A DNA stretch of 64,000 nucleotides from positions 1,649,501-1,713,500 of the forward strand of contig CP060501.1 in NCBI GenBank assembly GCA_024760545.1, given 5' to 3'. A program made the translations under genes and the position numbers. Positions 15,941 through 24,506 of this stretch are shown here, piece by piece (position 1 is the first letter of the stretch; each line of letters starts with the position of its first letter). The notes below the pieces were generated by a model. The model had not been told where the DNA came from, made no database searches, and saw nothing but the letters and a program-made list of their open reading frames with translations. Source of the DNA: Nitrospira sp. (lineage in GTDB: Bacteria; Nitrospirota; Nitrospiria; Nitrospirales; Nitrospiraceae).

Positions 15941-16648
15941 TCAACGCTCAACTTGCTCCAGTGCTCGTTGCGCCGCCTCCTGCTCTGCTTCCTTCTTGCT
16001 GTGTCCTTGGCCAATGCCAAAGACGTTGTCATTCACGTGTACTTCGACTTCAAAGAACTTGTGATGATCGGGCCCAGTTTCTCGCACAATCACATACCGA
16101 GGCAACACTTCATATCGTTTCTGGCACCACTCCTGGAAGCGAGTCTTGTAGTCATCTCCTCCGGGCTTCGTTTGCAAAAGCTCGATACGGCACAGCTCAT
16201 CATTCAGCACATCGATGGTGAAATCGCGACTGGCCTCAAACCCTCCGTCAAGATAGACCGCGGCGATGACGGCCTCCAATGCATCAGCCAGGAGCGAGGC
16301 TTTGTCCCGCCCGTTCGAAAGTTCTTCTCCTCGACCGAGCTTCAGGTAGGCTCCAAGATCCAGACGCCTGGCGGCATTCGCCAGCGGGCTCTCACTCACG
16401 AGCTTCGCTTTGAGTTTTGAGAGAGCGCCCTCGCTCAACTCAGGATATCGGCTGGCAAGATAATCGCTGACAATGAGCGACAATACGGCATCCCCCAGGA
16501 ACTCCAGCCGTTCATTATGTTTTCGGTCCGTGTCTCGTCGTTCATTCACGTACGATTTGTGTGTCAGAGCTTCCGTCAAGAAGGTCGAGTTCGTGAACCG
16601 ATATTTTAAGAAGGCAGGAGGAGAATCGGCTGAAGAAGCCGGTGTCAT
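15941..16648 (-). CDS. rnc: Ribonuclease III
   Basis: RNase III cleaves double-stranded RNA in rRNA processing. The 235-aa protein has the catalytic signature HNERLEFLGDAVLSL (about residues 43-57, with acidic metal ligands), a second acidic site in LLADALEAVIAAVYLD, and a C-terminal double-stranded-RNA-binding domain ending GHSKKEAEQEAAQRAL. Length is normal. It lies 13 bp after fabF, a common arrangement in fab clusters. Confidence 0.96.
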   Translation of the reverse strand: MTPASSADSPPAFLKYRFTNSTFLTEALTHKSYVNERRDTDRKHNERLEFLGDAVLSLIVSDYLASRYPELSEGALSKLKAKLVSESPLANAARRLDLGAYLKLGRGEELSNGRDKASLLADALEAVIAAVYLDGGFEASRDFTIDVLNDELCRIELLQTKPGGDDYKTRFQEWCQKRYEVLPRYVIVRETGPDHHKFFEVEVHVNDNVFGIGQGHSKKEAEQEAAQRALEQVER

Positions 16649-16661
16649 CGTGGCGTGGGTA

Positions 16662-17924
16662 TTAGGCGTCCAGTCTCTTGAAGATCAAACACGCATTCAC
16701 TCCGCCGAATCCGAACGAGTTGGACAATGCCATCTGAATGGCAGTCGGCCGTGCTTTATTGGGGACATAGTCCAAATCACAGGCGGGATCCGGGTTGTCG
16801 AGATTAATCGTGGGCGGGAGCACCCCGTGGAAAAGTGCCAGAATACTGAAGACGGCTTCAATCCCACCCGCTGCTCCCAGCAAATGACCGGTCATAGATT
16901 TGGTCGAGCTGACCGGAATGCGAAAGGCTTGTTCACCAAACACCTGTTTTATCGCTCGCGTCTCAATGGCATCGGCCATCGTCGATGTGCCATGCGCGTT
17001 GATATACCCGATCTGATCGCGTCTGATTCCGGCATCTTTGAGCGCCAATTCCATGCAGCGGACGGCTCCCTCACCCTCTTCAGGCGGCGCCGTAATGTGA
17101 TACGCGTCGCTGTTCATCCCATACCCGATAATTTCGCCGTAAATTCTGACCCCCCGTCGAAGGGCATGATTCAGTTCCTCGATCACCACCACGCCCGCAC
17201 CCTCACCCAACACGAATCCATCCCGGTCCTTGTCGAATGGACGGCTCGCTTTGGTTGGTTCATCATTCCGGAACGACAAGGCCTTGGCCGCTGCAAATCC
17301 TGCCACACCCAACGGAGTCACGGCCGCTTCGGCGCCCCCGGCCACCATGACATCGGCATCACCCCGTTGAATCAGGCGATAGGCATCCCCGATGCAATGG
17401 TTGCCCGTGGCACATGCCGTCACCGCGCAAGAGTTGGGCCCCTTGGCTCCGATCCGAATTGCCACTTGCCCGGAAGCGAGGTTGATGATCGTCATTGGAA
17501 TGAAAAACGGTGAGACTCGCCCAGGTCCCTTGCCTTTGAGCACCTCATGATAATGCTCAATCGACCCAAGCCCGCCGATCCCAGAGCCAATGTAGACCCC
17601 GACCTTTGTGGCCTCCTCCGGCGTCACCTTGAGGCCGGCATCATCCACAGCCAGCTGGGCAGCGCCCACCGCATAGTGGATGAACGCATCCATCTTCTTG
17701 ATCTCTTTTTTCTCGATGAACCGAGCAGGGTCAAAATCTTTGACCTCACCGGCAATCTGAGCGTCATATCCCGTCGGATCAAACTTGGTGATTCGACCGA
17801 TCCCCGACTCGCCGGCACAGAGCGCTTTCCAGGTCTTGTCGACACCCGTGCCCAATGGAGTGACCAGTCCTAAACCGGTGACCACCACACGCCGTGTGAC
17901 CGGATCAGACGTTCCTTGAGACAT
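16662..17924 (-). CDS. fabF: 3-oxoacyl-ACP synthase II
   Basis: FabF condenses malonyl-ACP with a growing acyl-ACP. The 420-aa protein has the active-site Cys in [10 protein letters not shown], the two catalytic histidines in [11 protein letters not shown] and [12 protein letters not shown], and the C-terminal [12 protein letters not shown]. The start [19 protein letters not shown] is typical. It follows acpP after only 2 bp, so the synthase and its carrier protein are made together. Confidence 0.97.
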   Translation of the reverse strand: MSQGTSDPVTRRVVVTGLGLVTPLGTGVDKTWKALCAGESGIGRITKFDPTGYDAQIAGEVKDFDPARFIEKKEIKKMDAFIHYAVGAAQLAVDDAGLKVTPEEATKVGVYIGSGIGGLGSIEHYHEVLKGKGPGRVSPFFIPMTIINLASGQVAIRIGAKGPNSCAVTACATGNHCIGDAYRLIQRGDADVMVAGGAEAAVTPLGVAGFAAAKALSFRNDEPTKASRPFDKDRDGFVLGEGAGVVVIEELNHALRRGVRIYGEIIGYGMNSDAYHITAPPEEGEGAVRCMELALKDAGIRRDQIGYINAHGTSTMADAIETRAIKQVFGEQAFRIPVSSTKSMTGHLLGAAGGIEAVFSILALFHGVLPPTINLDNPDPACDLDYVPNKARPTAIQMALSNSFGFGGVNACLIFKRLDA

Positions 17925-17926
17925 GC

Positions 17927-18160
17927 CTATGACTTTTCCTTAATGTAGTCCAATGCCTTCCCAACGGTCAGAATCTTCTCCGCATCCTCATCGGGAATTT
18001 CGATCGAGAATTCCTCTTCGAGTGCCATCACAAGCTCGACGGTATCGAGCGAATCCGCCCCAAGGTCTTCAACGAAGGAGGCCTCCGGTGTCACCTCGTC
18101 TTCCTCCACACCGAGCTGTTCAGCAATAATCTTCTTCACGCGCTCTTCAACTGTTGCCAT
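17927..18160 (-). CDS. acpP: Acyl carrier protein
   Basis: The 77-aa acidic helical protein carries growing acyl chains on 4'-phosphopantetheine. The attachment Ser is in [19 protein letters not shown]. Size and charge are typical. It lies between fabG (84 bp upstream) and fabF (2 bp downstream). Confidence 0.98.
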   Translation of the reverse strand: MATVEERVKKIIAEQLGVEEDEVTPEASFVEDLGADSLDTVELVMALEEEFSIEIPDEDAEKILTVGKALDYIKEKS

Positions 18161-18244
18161 CGCTACCTCCTTCCCCAGTATGACTCACTCTGCACCGCCA
18201 CATGGGGATCTGTGACGGCTGTACGTCCAAGAAATTCGACGCTT

Positions 18245-18988
18245 TTATACCATCAACATCCCGCCGTTCACGTGCAAGACATGACCCGTAATGTAGGCCG
18301 CGTCTTCGGACACAAGAAATCGGACAGCCGCGGCAACATCCGCAGGGGTACCCAGCCGCCCCAACGGGATTTGTTTCAGCAACGTGTCTTTCACATCGGT
18401 CGGTAGTCCATGAGTCATCGCCGTATCGATGAAACCAGGCGCCACCGCATTCACCGTCACGTTACGGCTGGCATATTCCCGACCAACGGTTTTTGTGAAC
18501 CCGATGACGGCCGCCTTTGAAGCCGAATAATTCGCCTGCCCCGCGTTCCCTATCACTCCAACGATCGAGGCGATGTTAACGATACGCCCGTACCGCTGCT
18601 TGGTCATCGGCTGCAAGACCGCTTTCGTGCAATTAAAGGTGCCGTTCAGATTGATCTGAAGCACCAGATTCCAATCTTCCTCCTTCATCCGCAACAACAA
18701 TCCATCGCGAGTGATCCCCGCATTGTTGACGAGGATGTCAACTTTCCCCCAGGCCTTCAAGACTTGTTCGACCATCCCTTTGGTGTCATTGGCATCGGCC
18801 ACGTTGACTTTCAGGTTCAATGCCTTTCGCCCTAGTTTTTCGACCAAGCCGACCGTTTCCAACGAACGACCTGGGTCGAGGTCGGCCACGGCGATGTCCG
18901 CCCCCGCTTGGGCAAGGCATTCGGCAATGGCCCGACCGATTCCTTGGGCAGCGCCAGTGACAATAGCGGCTTTCCCTTGTAGCAACAT
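18245..18988 (-). CDS. fabG: 3-oxoacyl-ACP reductase
   Basis: This NADPH-dependent short-chain dehydrogenase reduces 3-ketoacyl-ACP. The cofactor loop is VTGAAQGIGRA, the NNAG motif is present, and the catalytic Ser-Tyr-Lys lies in NIASIVGVIGNAGQANYSASK. The ATG at 18988 is preferred over the GTG just before it because GGAAAGG sits at better spacing. The product is 247 aa. It follows fabD by 78 bp. Confidence 0.96.
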   Translation of the reverse strand: MLLQGKAAIVTGAAQGIGRAIAECLAQAGADIAVADLDPGRSLETVGLVEKLGRKALNLKVNVADANDTKGMVEQVLKAWGKVDILVNNAGITRDGLLLRMKEEDWNLVLQINLNGTFNCTKAVLQPMTKQRYGRIVNIASIVGVIGNAGQANYSASKAAVIGFTKTVGREYASRNVTVNAVAPGFIDTAMTHGLPTDVKDTLLKQIPLGRLGTPADVAAAVRFLVSEDAAYITGHVLHVNGGMLMV

Positions 18989-19066
18989 CACAGACCTTTC
19001 CGGCGGTACCTTAACAAGCCGACAGAGCGTTCGTCATCTGGTGTTTCATGTGAAGCCGATTGTGCG

Positions 19067-20002
19067 CTAGCTCACTGCCTGGAGCGTCGCATCCAGTGAC
19101 TTTGGATCATTCACATTCAACAATTTGGCGTCCGGCAGAATCCGCTTGATCAAGCCGGTCAACACGGTACCTGGCCCTACTTCCACAAACGTCGTGACCC
19201 CCATCTTTCCCATAGTATGCACGGTCTCCTCCCACAGCACGGAAGAGGGCAGCTGGCGAACCAACGACGCCTGGATTTCGCTTGCCAGTCTGATCGCTTT
19301 CGCCTCCGCATTGTTCACCAGAGGGGCGTTGAGATCAGACCAATGAACCGCAGCCAAGTCCTTGGCCAATCGATCAGCTGCTTGCTGCATCAATGGAGTA
19401 TGAACGGGCACACTCACCGGCAGAGGGATAGCCTTTTTACAGCCTTGTGCTTTGGCCAATTCGATCGCTCTTTCCACCGCCGCCTTTTCACCGGCAATGA
19501 CCACTTGCCCCGGCGAGTTGAAATTCGCCGCGGCGACAACCCCGACAGACGACGCCGTACGGCACACATCCTTAACCACGCCGGCGGCGAGGCCCAACAG
19601 GGCCGCGACAAGACCGGTTCCCGGAGCCACGGCTTCCGACATGTAGCGCCCCCGCTTCTGAACCAGGCCAACCGCATCCCGGAATGAGAGGCCACCGGCC
19701 GCAACCAACGCCGAATACTCACCCAAACTATGTCCCGCCACCGCGACCGGCTTGATTCCGACCGGCTCCAACAGCCTCAACGCCGCCATGCTGCTGACCA
19801 GCAAGGCCGGTTGGGTGAATTCCGTCAGATTGAGCCGCTCAGCCGGTCCCGTAAAGCATAACGCCCCGACATCATAACTCAAAACCGAGGTCGCCTCATC
19901 GTAGACGGACTTCAAAGAGGGATGTGCGTCATAGAGCGCCTTACCCATCCCCACTGACTGAGAACCCTGTCCTGGAAAAACAAGCCCGATTCCTTGAGTC
20001 AT
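19067..20002 (-). CDS. fabD: Malonyl-CoA:ACP transacylase
   Basis: FabD loads malonate onto ACP. The 311-aa protein has the start LVFPGQGSQSVGMGK, the nucleophile motif GHSLGE, a catalytic His in PVHTPLM and the C-terminal FVEVGPGTVLTGLIKR. It is separated from fabH by 125 bp in which I see no strong hairpin. Confidence 0.97.
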   Translation of the reverse strand: MTQGIGLVFPGQGSQSVGMGKALYDAHPSLKSVYDEATSVLSYDVGALCFTGPAERLNLTEFTQPALLVSSMAALRLLEPVGIKPVAVAGHSLGEYSALVAAGGLSFRDAVGLVQKRGRYMSEAVAPGTGLVAALLGLAAGVVKDVCRTASSVGVVAAANFNSPGQVVIAGEKAAVERAIELAKAQGCKKAIPLPVSVPVHTPLMQQAADRLAKDLAAVHWSDLNAPLVNNAEAKAIRLASEIQASLVRQLPSSVLWEETVHTMGKMGVTTFVEVGPGTVLTGLIKRILPDAKLLNVNDPKSLDATLQAVS

Positions 20003-20127
20003 GGGGGGTTAGATATCTTAGAAATCCCCCGCAAAGTCAACGGGAAAAAGTTTCCACAAGCCGCCATTCTCCGCAATCAGCGCGAGTCTGCTCTACGAGT
20101 CGTGCCGGATCACCAACGGATACGCCC

Positions 20128-21102
20128 TTACCATCGGATCATCGCAGAAGCCCATGTCAATCCTGCCCCGAACGCACCAAGCATCACCAGCGAGCCATTC
20201 TTGATACGCCCTTCGCGGACCGCTTCATCCAGGGCAATTGGAATGGATGCGGCGGAGGTATTCCCATACCGATCGAGATTCAGGAGCACTTTTTCGATCG
20301 GAAGGCCGAGGCGCTCAATGACCGCCCTCAGAATTCGTACGTTGGCCTGGTGTGGTACATAGAGGTCAAGATCCTCCACGCGGAGATGATTGGCAGAAAG
20401 GGTCGTGCGAGCGATGTCTTCCAAGGTGCGCACCGCGACTTTGAAGGTCTCGTTCCCTTTCATTTTGATGTACTGCTGGCGTTCCGCGATCACTTTTTCG
20501 GAAGGGGGAGTACGAGAACCTCCTCCCGGTACCATGATCAACTCACAGAGGGCGCCGTCTGAGCGAAGGTGAGTGGACAAGATCCCCCTTTCCCCATCAC
20601 TGGCGCTGACGACTACCGCACCGGCCCCATCCCCAAACAGCACACATGTGTTACGGTCGCTCCAATCGGTGATGGCGGACATGACTTCTGAACCGATCAC
20701 CAGGACATGACGCATCCCGTTCCTGACGTATGCATCCGCCACCGAGAGCGCGTAGACAAATCCGCAACAGGCGGCCGACAGATCACAGGCCGCAGCTTTG
20801 GTCGCACCGAGCTGATGCTGGACGAGACAGGCCGTTGCCGGGAGCGGGTAATCACCCGTACAGGTGGCGACCAAAATCATGTCGAGGTCGGTCGCTGGCA
20901 GACCAGCCGCAGTCAGTGCCCGTTTCCCGGCCTGAACCGCCAAATCCGAACAGGCTTCCCCGGTCGCTGCAATATGCCGCTCACGGATGCCCGTCCGTTC
21001 TCGAATCCATTCATCGGACGTGGCCACCATGCGTTCAAGATCCGCATTCGTCAGCACCCGGGCAGGCGCATAGGAGCCGGTTCCCGCAACATAGGCTTTC
21101 AT
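20128..21102 (-). CDS. fabH: 3-oxoacyl-ACP synthase III
   Basis: FabH starts fatty-acid synthesis by condensing acetyl-CoA with malonyl-ACP. The 324-aa protein has the active Cys in DLSAACCGFVYAL (two adjacent cysteines, the second probably catalytic), His in YVPHQANVRI and Asn in RYGNTSAAS. The start MKAYVAGTGSYAP is typical. Its ATG overlaps the plsX stop by 4 nt (ATGA). Confidence 0.97.
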   Translation of the reverse strand: MKAYVAGTGSYAPARVLTNADLERMVATSDEWIRERTGIRERHIAATGEACSDLAVQAGKRALTAAGLPATDLDMILVATCTGDYPLPATACLVQHQLGATKAAACDLSAACCGFVYALSVADAYVRNGMRHVLVIGSEVMSAITDWSDRNTCVLFGDGAGAVVVSASDGERGILSTHLRSDGALCELIMVPGGGSRTPPSEKVIAERQQYIKMKGNETFKVAVRTLEDIARTTLSANHLRVEDLDLYVPHQANVRILRAVIERLGLPIEKVLLNLDRYGNTSAASIPIALDEAVREGRIKNGSLVMLGAFGAGLTWASAMIRW

Positions 21103-22118
21103 GTTCCCAATTCCACCGGTGGACGGGAACGGCTCTCGTCGATATTCCGTTGAATCAGCTCTCGCACACGGCCCTCAGCCATGCCTTTTGCCCGTCGAAT
21201 CGCATTTTTGATGGCCTTAGCCGACGATCGTCCATGGCAGATCATCGTAATCCCATTGACCCCCAGCAGTGGGGCGCCGCCGAATTCGGCATAGTCGATT
21301 TTTCGCTTCAGATTCGTCAGAGGGCCGGAAATCAAGGGATAGGCCAATCGGCCCAGGAAGTGGCCGGAAATTTCCTTGAGCAGCAGCCTCTTGATCATCT
21401 CGGCAACGCCCTCGGAAATCTTCAACGCCACGTTGCCGATAAACCCGTCGCAGACGACGATATCGGCGATTCCACTGTACACATCCCGTCCCTCCACATT
21501 CCCCACAAAATTCATCGAACTCCCTTTGAGCAGCTTAAACGCCTCTTTGGTGACTTCGTTGCCCTTACTGTCTTCTTCACCGATGCTCAGAAGACCGATA
21601 CGGGGATTCGGCTTACCGAGCAGATGCTTGGCATATTCGTTTCCCATCAAGGCGAATTGCTCAAGATGCTTGGCAGTGCAGTCGACGTTGGCCCCCACAT
21701 CGAGCATGATCGCTTCCCCGCTCAGCGTCGGCAAGCTGGTGGCGATCGCAGGCCGCTCAACCCCTTTCGCAAGTCCTAATACGAAGAATGCCGCCACCAT
21801 GCTCGCCCCCGTGTTCCCTGGGCTCACGACCGCATCAGCATGGCCGTTCTTGACCAATTCCGTCGCGATCCAGATCGACGAGTCTCGTTTCTTCCGAGCC
21901 ACTGCGGCAGGCGACTCATGCATTTCGACGACTTGGGAAGCATGCCGGATAGACAGGCGGGAGTCGAGACAAGCCAGACGCGCACATTCCTGTTTGAGAG
22001 TCGTCTCGTCGCCGACAAGGACGACCTCGACATCCAATTCCCTGACAGCTTGAAAAGCACCCTCGATGCACGGCGCGGGGCCATGATCGCCGCCCGCGGC
22101 GTCAAGCGCGATCTTCAT
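21099..22118 (-). CDS. plsX: Phosphate acyltransferase
   Basis: PlsX makes acyl-phosphate from acyl-ACP for phospholipid synthesis. The core starts MKIALDAAGGDHGP and includes SPGNTGASM, MLDVGANVDC and GFIGNVALK, all typical. ATG at 22118 gives 339 aa. A GTG at 22136 would add six residues; neither has a strong ribosome-binding site. It lies about 190 bp after rpmF and overlaps fabH. Confidence 0.95.
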   Translation of the reverse strand: MKIALDAAGGDHGPAPCIEGAFQAVRELDVEVVLVGDETTLKQECARLACLDSRLSIRHASQVVEMHESPAAVARKKRDSSIWIATELVKNGHADAVVSPGNTGASMVAAFFVLGLAKGVERPAIATSLPTLSGEAIMLDVGANVDCTAKHLEQFALMGNEYAKHLLGKPNPRIGLLSIGEEDSKGNEVTKEAFKLLKGSSMNFVGNVEGRDVYSGIADIVVCDGFIGNVALKISEGVAEMIKRLLLKEISGHFLGRLAYPLISGPLTNLKRKIDYAEFGGAPLLGVNGITMICHGRSSAKAIKNAIRRAKGMAEGRVRELIQRNIDESRSRPPVELGT

Positions 22119-22325
22119 GCGAGACAGTGTACTCACAGATGGCGTTGGACAGACAGGCTGAACACGCGTCGCCCCCCTGGGCTCACGTCAGGCGCGATGG
22201 ACCGATTGCCCGAATACTTATGCAAGAAGACGCATCACGTTGGCGACATCCTGATTGCGATGGACGTCCTGTGCCCTCTTCAACACTCGGGGCTTTGGCA
22301 CGTCGGCAAACCTTCGACATTCCGT

Positions 22326-22511
22326 TCACGCTTCTTCGACCTGAATGACTGCCTTGCCTTTATAGGTTCCACAGTTCAAACAGGTGTAATGCGGCAGCTT
22401 CAGCTCATGGCACTGGGGACAGACAGCCATCCCCGGCGGGGTCATACGCAGTTTTTGGGTGCGACGCTTGTCGCGTCTCGCCCTCGAATGTTTATGTTTG
22501 GGATTGGGCAT
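22326..22511 (-). CDS. rpmF: 50S ribosomal protein L32
   Basis: The 61-aa basic protein begins MPNPKHKHSRARRDKRR and carries a zinc-binding set CPQC...CLNC (C+ form). It binds 23S rRNA near the exit tunnel side of the large subunit. It follows the yceD-type gene by 35 bp, the arrangement found in many bacteria where yceD, rpmF and plsX are linked. Confidence 0.97.
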   Translation of the reverse strand: MPNPKHKHSRARRDKRRTQKLRMTPPGMAVCPQCHELKLPHYTCLNCGTYKGKAVIQVEEA

Positions 22512-22546
22512 GGTGGCTCCTTCTTCCGCTCCATCACGATCGCCGC

Positions 22547-23140
22547 TCAGCGATCACCGGGCTCTTGCAGTTTTTCCTTCATCTCGCGCAACACGTGAAA
22601 CGGACCTCCCGTCGGCGCCTCGACGCAACCACACGGGCCTTCATTCAAATCTTTTCCGCAACGAGGACACAGTCCGAGGCAGTCCTCGGAACACAGGGGA
22701 TGCATCGGAGCGGCGAGAATCAATTGTTCACGCAGCATCGGCGCCAGCTCCAGATGATCGCCCGTAAAGTAATAGAGGTCGTCGTTCTGCTCTTCTGTGT
22801 CAACTTCGACCTGTGCCGCCATTTTTTTCTTCCGCACATCATCTCGTTTGGGGGTGACGGGCGTCGCCTTGGCTTCCCGTTCGTAGGCCACTCGTAAAGA
22901 AAACGCCATCGGGTCTTCAAAATCTTTGAGACAGCGCACGCATTGGCGGACCGCCGTCCCTTCGACCACACCGGTCACATAGATGGTGCGCTCGATCGCG
23001 CGAAGATCCAGTCCCACCGCCAGGGTTCCACGAATGGACACATCCGCATCCGTCAGTTCGAGCTCTTCACCCGTCAGGTCGCCCGACAACGAAAGACCTT
23101 CGGCCGTGATATCCGCGATTTTCGGTGTCAATACATCCAT
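22547..23140 (-). CDS. yceD: DUF177 (YceD-like) protein
   Basis: YceD family proteins are linked to 23S rRNA accumulation in some organisms. The start at 23140 (MDVLTPKIADI) is chosen because GAGG lies 7 bp upstream. The product is 197 aa. The C-terminal part has the family signature CSEDCLGLCPRCGKDLN followed by CGC, a probable zinc site. A central CVRCLKDF motif is also typical. It sits between rpsR and rpmF. Confidence 0.9.
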   Translation of the reverse strand: MDVLTPKIADITAEGLSLSGDLTGEELELTDADVSIRGTLAVGLDLRAIERTIYVTGVVEGTAVRQCVRCLKDFEDPMAFSLRVAYEREAKATPVTPKRDDVRKKKMAAQVEVDTEEQNDDLYYFTGDHLELAPMLREQLILAAPMHPLCSEDCLGLCPRCGKDLNEGPCGCVEAPTGGPFHVLREMKEKLQEPGDR

Positions 23141-23202
23141 GGTCATCCTCAGCAGCGTGCCGCTGCCCCACCCCGGTGCATCGAAATCGCCTGTCACGTA
23201 TG

Positions 23203-23457
23203 TCATCGCTCTTCGGCGAAGCTGATAATCGCGATATGCCGAGCCCGCTTGACGGCCACCGTCAGTTCACGCTGATGACGCATGCAATTCCCTGAAATGC
23301 GGCGCGGAACGATCCGTCCCCGTTCTGTCAAAAAATTCCGCAGGAGCCCGGCGTCCTTAAAATCGATCGGCGCCTTCTCCAAACAGAATCGGCAAGGACG
23401 CCTGCGCTGAAATAACCGGCCCCCACCCCCGCCACGCTCGTTTTCGCTTCGATCCAT
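23203..23457 (-). CDS. rpsR: 30S ribosomal protein S18
   Basis: S18 forms a dimer with S6 on the platform of the small subunit. The 84-aa protein has a Gly/Arg-rich head, CRFCLE, then [22 protein letters not shown] and [24 protein letters not shown] together with the later Cys and His suggests the zinc-binding version. It follows ssb by 24 bp in the standard rpsF-ssb-rpsR order. Confidence 0.97.
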   Translation of the reverse strand: MDRSENERGGGGGRLFQRRRPCRFCLEKAPIDFKDAGLLRNFLTERGRIVPRRISGNCMRHQRELTVAVKRARHIAIISFAEER

Positions 23458-23481
23458 TACTGCCTCCTCATGCTCCTGCCG

Positions 23482-23880
23482 TTAACCTTCCTCGCCTATG
23501 TCATAGCCGGGCTCGTCGTGCATCGGAGGTTCGGCACTTGGGCCGCCATCTTGGCGCTTCGGCATGAACGTCACCGTCTGCGCGACCACTTCGTGCTTAC
23601 TGCGCTTTTGGCCATCTTCAGTTTCCCATCGGCGCTGCTGCAACCGGCCTTCGACGATCGCCCCATTCCCTTTGCTCAGATACTGTCCGCAATGTTCCGC
23701 CTGCCGGCCGAACACGACAATGTCCACAAAGCAGACCTCTTCTTTCAAATCTTCGGCCTGTTTAAACCGGCGGCTTACCGCGAGGCCAAAACTCGCCACC
23801 GGTGTCCCGCTCGGAGTGTACCGAAGCTCAGGATTCCTGGTGAGGTTTCCCATCAGAATGACTTTGTTAAATCCGGCCAC
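23482..23880 (-). CDS. ssb: Single-stranded DNA-binding protein lacking the usual acidic C-tip
   Basis: The OB-fold begins MAGFNKVILMGNLTRNPELRYTPSG and continues through VDIVVFGRQAEHCGQYLSKG and EGRLQQRRWETEDGQKRS, a clear SSB. The protein is 132 aa, with a short linker. It ends DEPGYDIGEEG and not in the DDDIPF-like peptide through which SSB recruits repair and replication proteins. No alternative frame near the end supplies that tip. It overlaps rpsF by 14 nt. Confidence 0.93.
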   Translation of the reverse strand: MAGFNKVILMGNLTRNPELRYTPSGTPVASFGLAVSRRFKQAEDLKEEVCFVDIVVFGRQAEHCGQYLSKGNGAIVEGRLQQRRWETEDGQKRSKHEVVAQTVTFMPKRQDGGPSAEPPMHDEPGYDIGEEG

Positions 23881-24214
23881 CGTCGGACTCCTGTGCTGAA
23901 GCTTCCACCGGACGCCGTTCCACCAACGGTTTTTCGTGATGGACCGTCAAAAACTTAATGATGTTGTCTTCCAATCGATAGGCTCGTTCGAGTTCGCCGA
24001 CGGTGTTGTTCGGGGCCTTAAAATAGAAATAGGCGTAGGTGCCCTTCCGTTCGCGACGCACTTCGTAGGCGAGCTTTTTCTTCCCTAAATTTTCGGCTTT
24101 GATGAATTGGGCGCCGGTTTTGTCGGCGACATTTTTCATCTTGTCGATGAGCGTTTTCGTCTCCTCATCGGAGACGGACGGACGAATAATAAACAGAGAC
24201 TCGTAGAGCTCCAT
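23867..24214 (-). CDS. rpsF: 30S ribosomal protein S6
   Basis: The 115-aa protein begins MELYESLFIIRPSVSDEE and shows the alpha-beta fold motifs KAENLGKKKLAYEVRRERKG and YFYFKAP. The C-terminal tail is polar and acidic. A GGAGG ribosome-binding site lies in the leader. It heads rpsF-ssb-rpsR. Its leader contains a strong GC hairpin, noted separately, at the position where S6:S18 autoregulation acts in other bacteria. Confidence 0.96.
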   Translation of the reverse strand: MELYESLFIIRPSVSDEETKTLIDKMKNVADKTGAQFIKAENLGKKKLAYEVRRERKGTYAYFYFKAPNNTVGELERAYRLEDNIIKFLTVHHEKPLVERRPVEASAQESDGGRI

Positions 24215-24236
24215 GCAGCGATCCTCCTGGGCAAAG

Positions 24237-24257
24237 GCCCCCGAACCGGTCGGGAGC
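24237..24257 (-). promoter_or_regulatory. Hairpin in the rpsF leader, possible S6:S18 binding motif
   Basis: On the minus strand GCTCCCGA pairs with TCGGGGGC (8 bp, one G-U) around a CCGGT loop, 22 nt before the rpsF start and just upstream of the ribosome-binding site. Known S6:S18 leader motifs display a conserved CCG. Resemblance beyond that was not tested. Confidence 0.35.
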
Positions 24258-24296
24258 GAGGTGTAGGGCGCCTATTCGGCGAAAAGAACGGTGGAC

Positions 24297-24324
24297 GGTA
24301 GCACAGGATTTCTTACGCTGTCAA
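24297..24324 (-). promoter_or_regulatory. Candidate promoter of rpsF-ssb-rpsR
   Basis: A perfect TTGACA (24319-24324, minus strand) is present, but the -10 is weak (GCTACC after 16 bp, at 24297-24302). The implied leader of about 75 nt would contain the hairpin. Confidence 0.35.
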
Positions 24325-24468
24325 TGAATCCGGTGAGACCGCACCATCGATCGAACCCATGGAGCTCTTGTCACCGCACTCTCTGAGTGGATGAGGCTCA
24401 TGGTTGAATGCCCAGATTCCAAAGGCCCGTAGGAAGTTTCCCCGCATTGACAGGAAGGTCTTCTGATT

Positions 24469-24483
24469 GTAACCATTGGTTAC
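24469..24483. promoter_or_regulatory. Perfect palindrome, probable operator of imuB-dnaE2
   Basis: GTAACCA-T-TGGTTAC is a perfect 7-bp inverted repeat with a 1-nt centre. It ends 23 bp before the imuB-like start codon and begins 16 bp after a TTGACA (24447-24452). That placement suits a repressor blocking RNA polymerase. In other bacteria imuB-dnaE2 cassettes are controlled by LexA, so this may be the local SOS box. Confidence 0.55.
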
Positions 24484-24506
24484 TTATTAGATCCGTTTGA
24501 TTCGCG

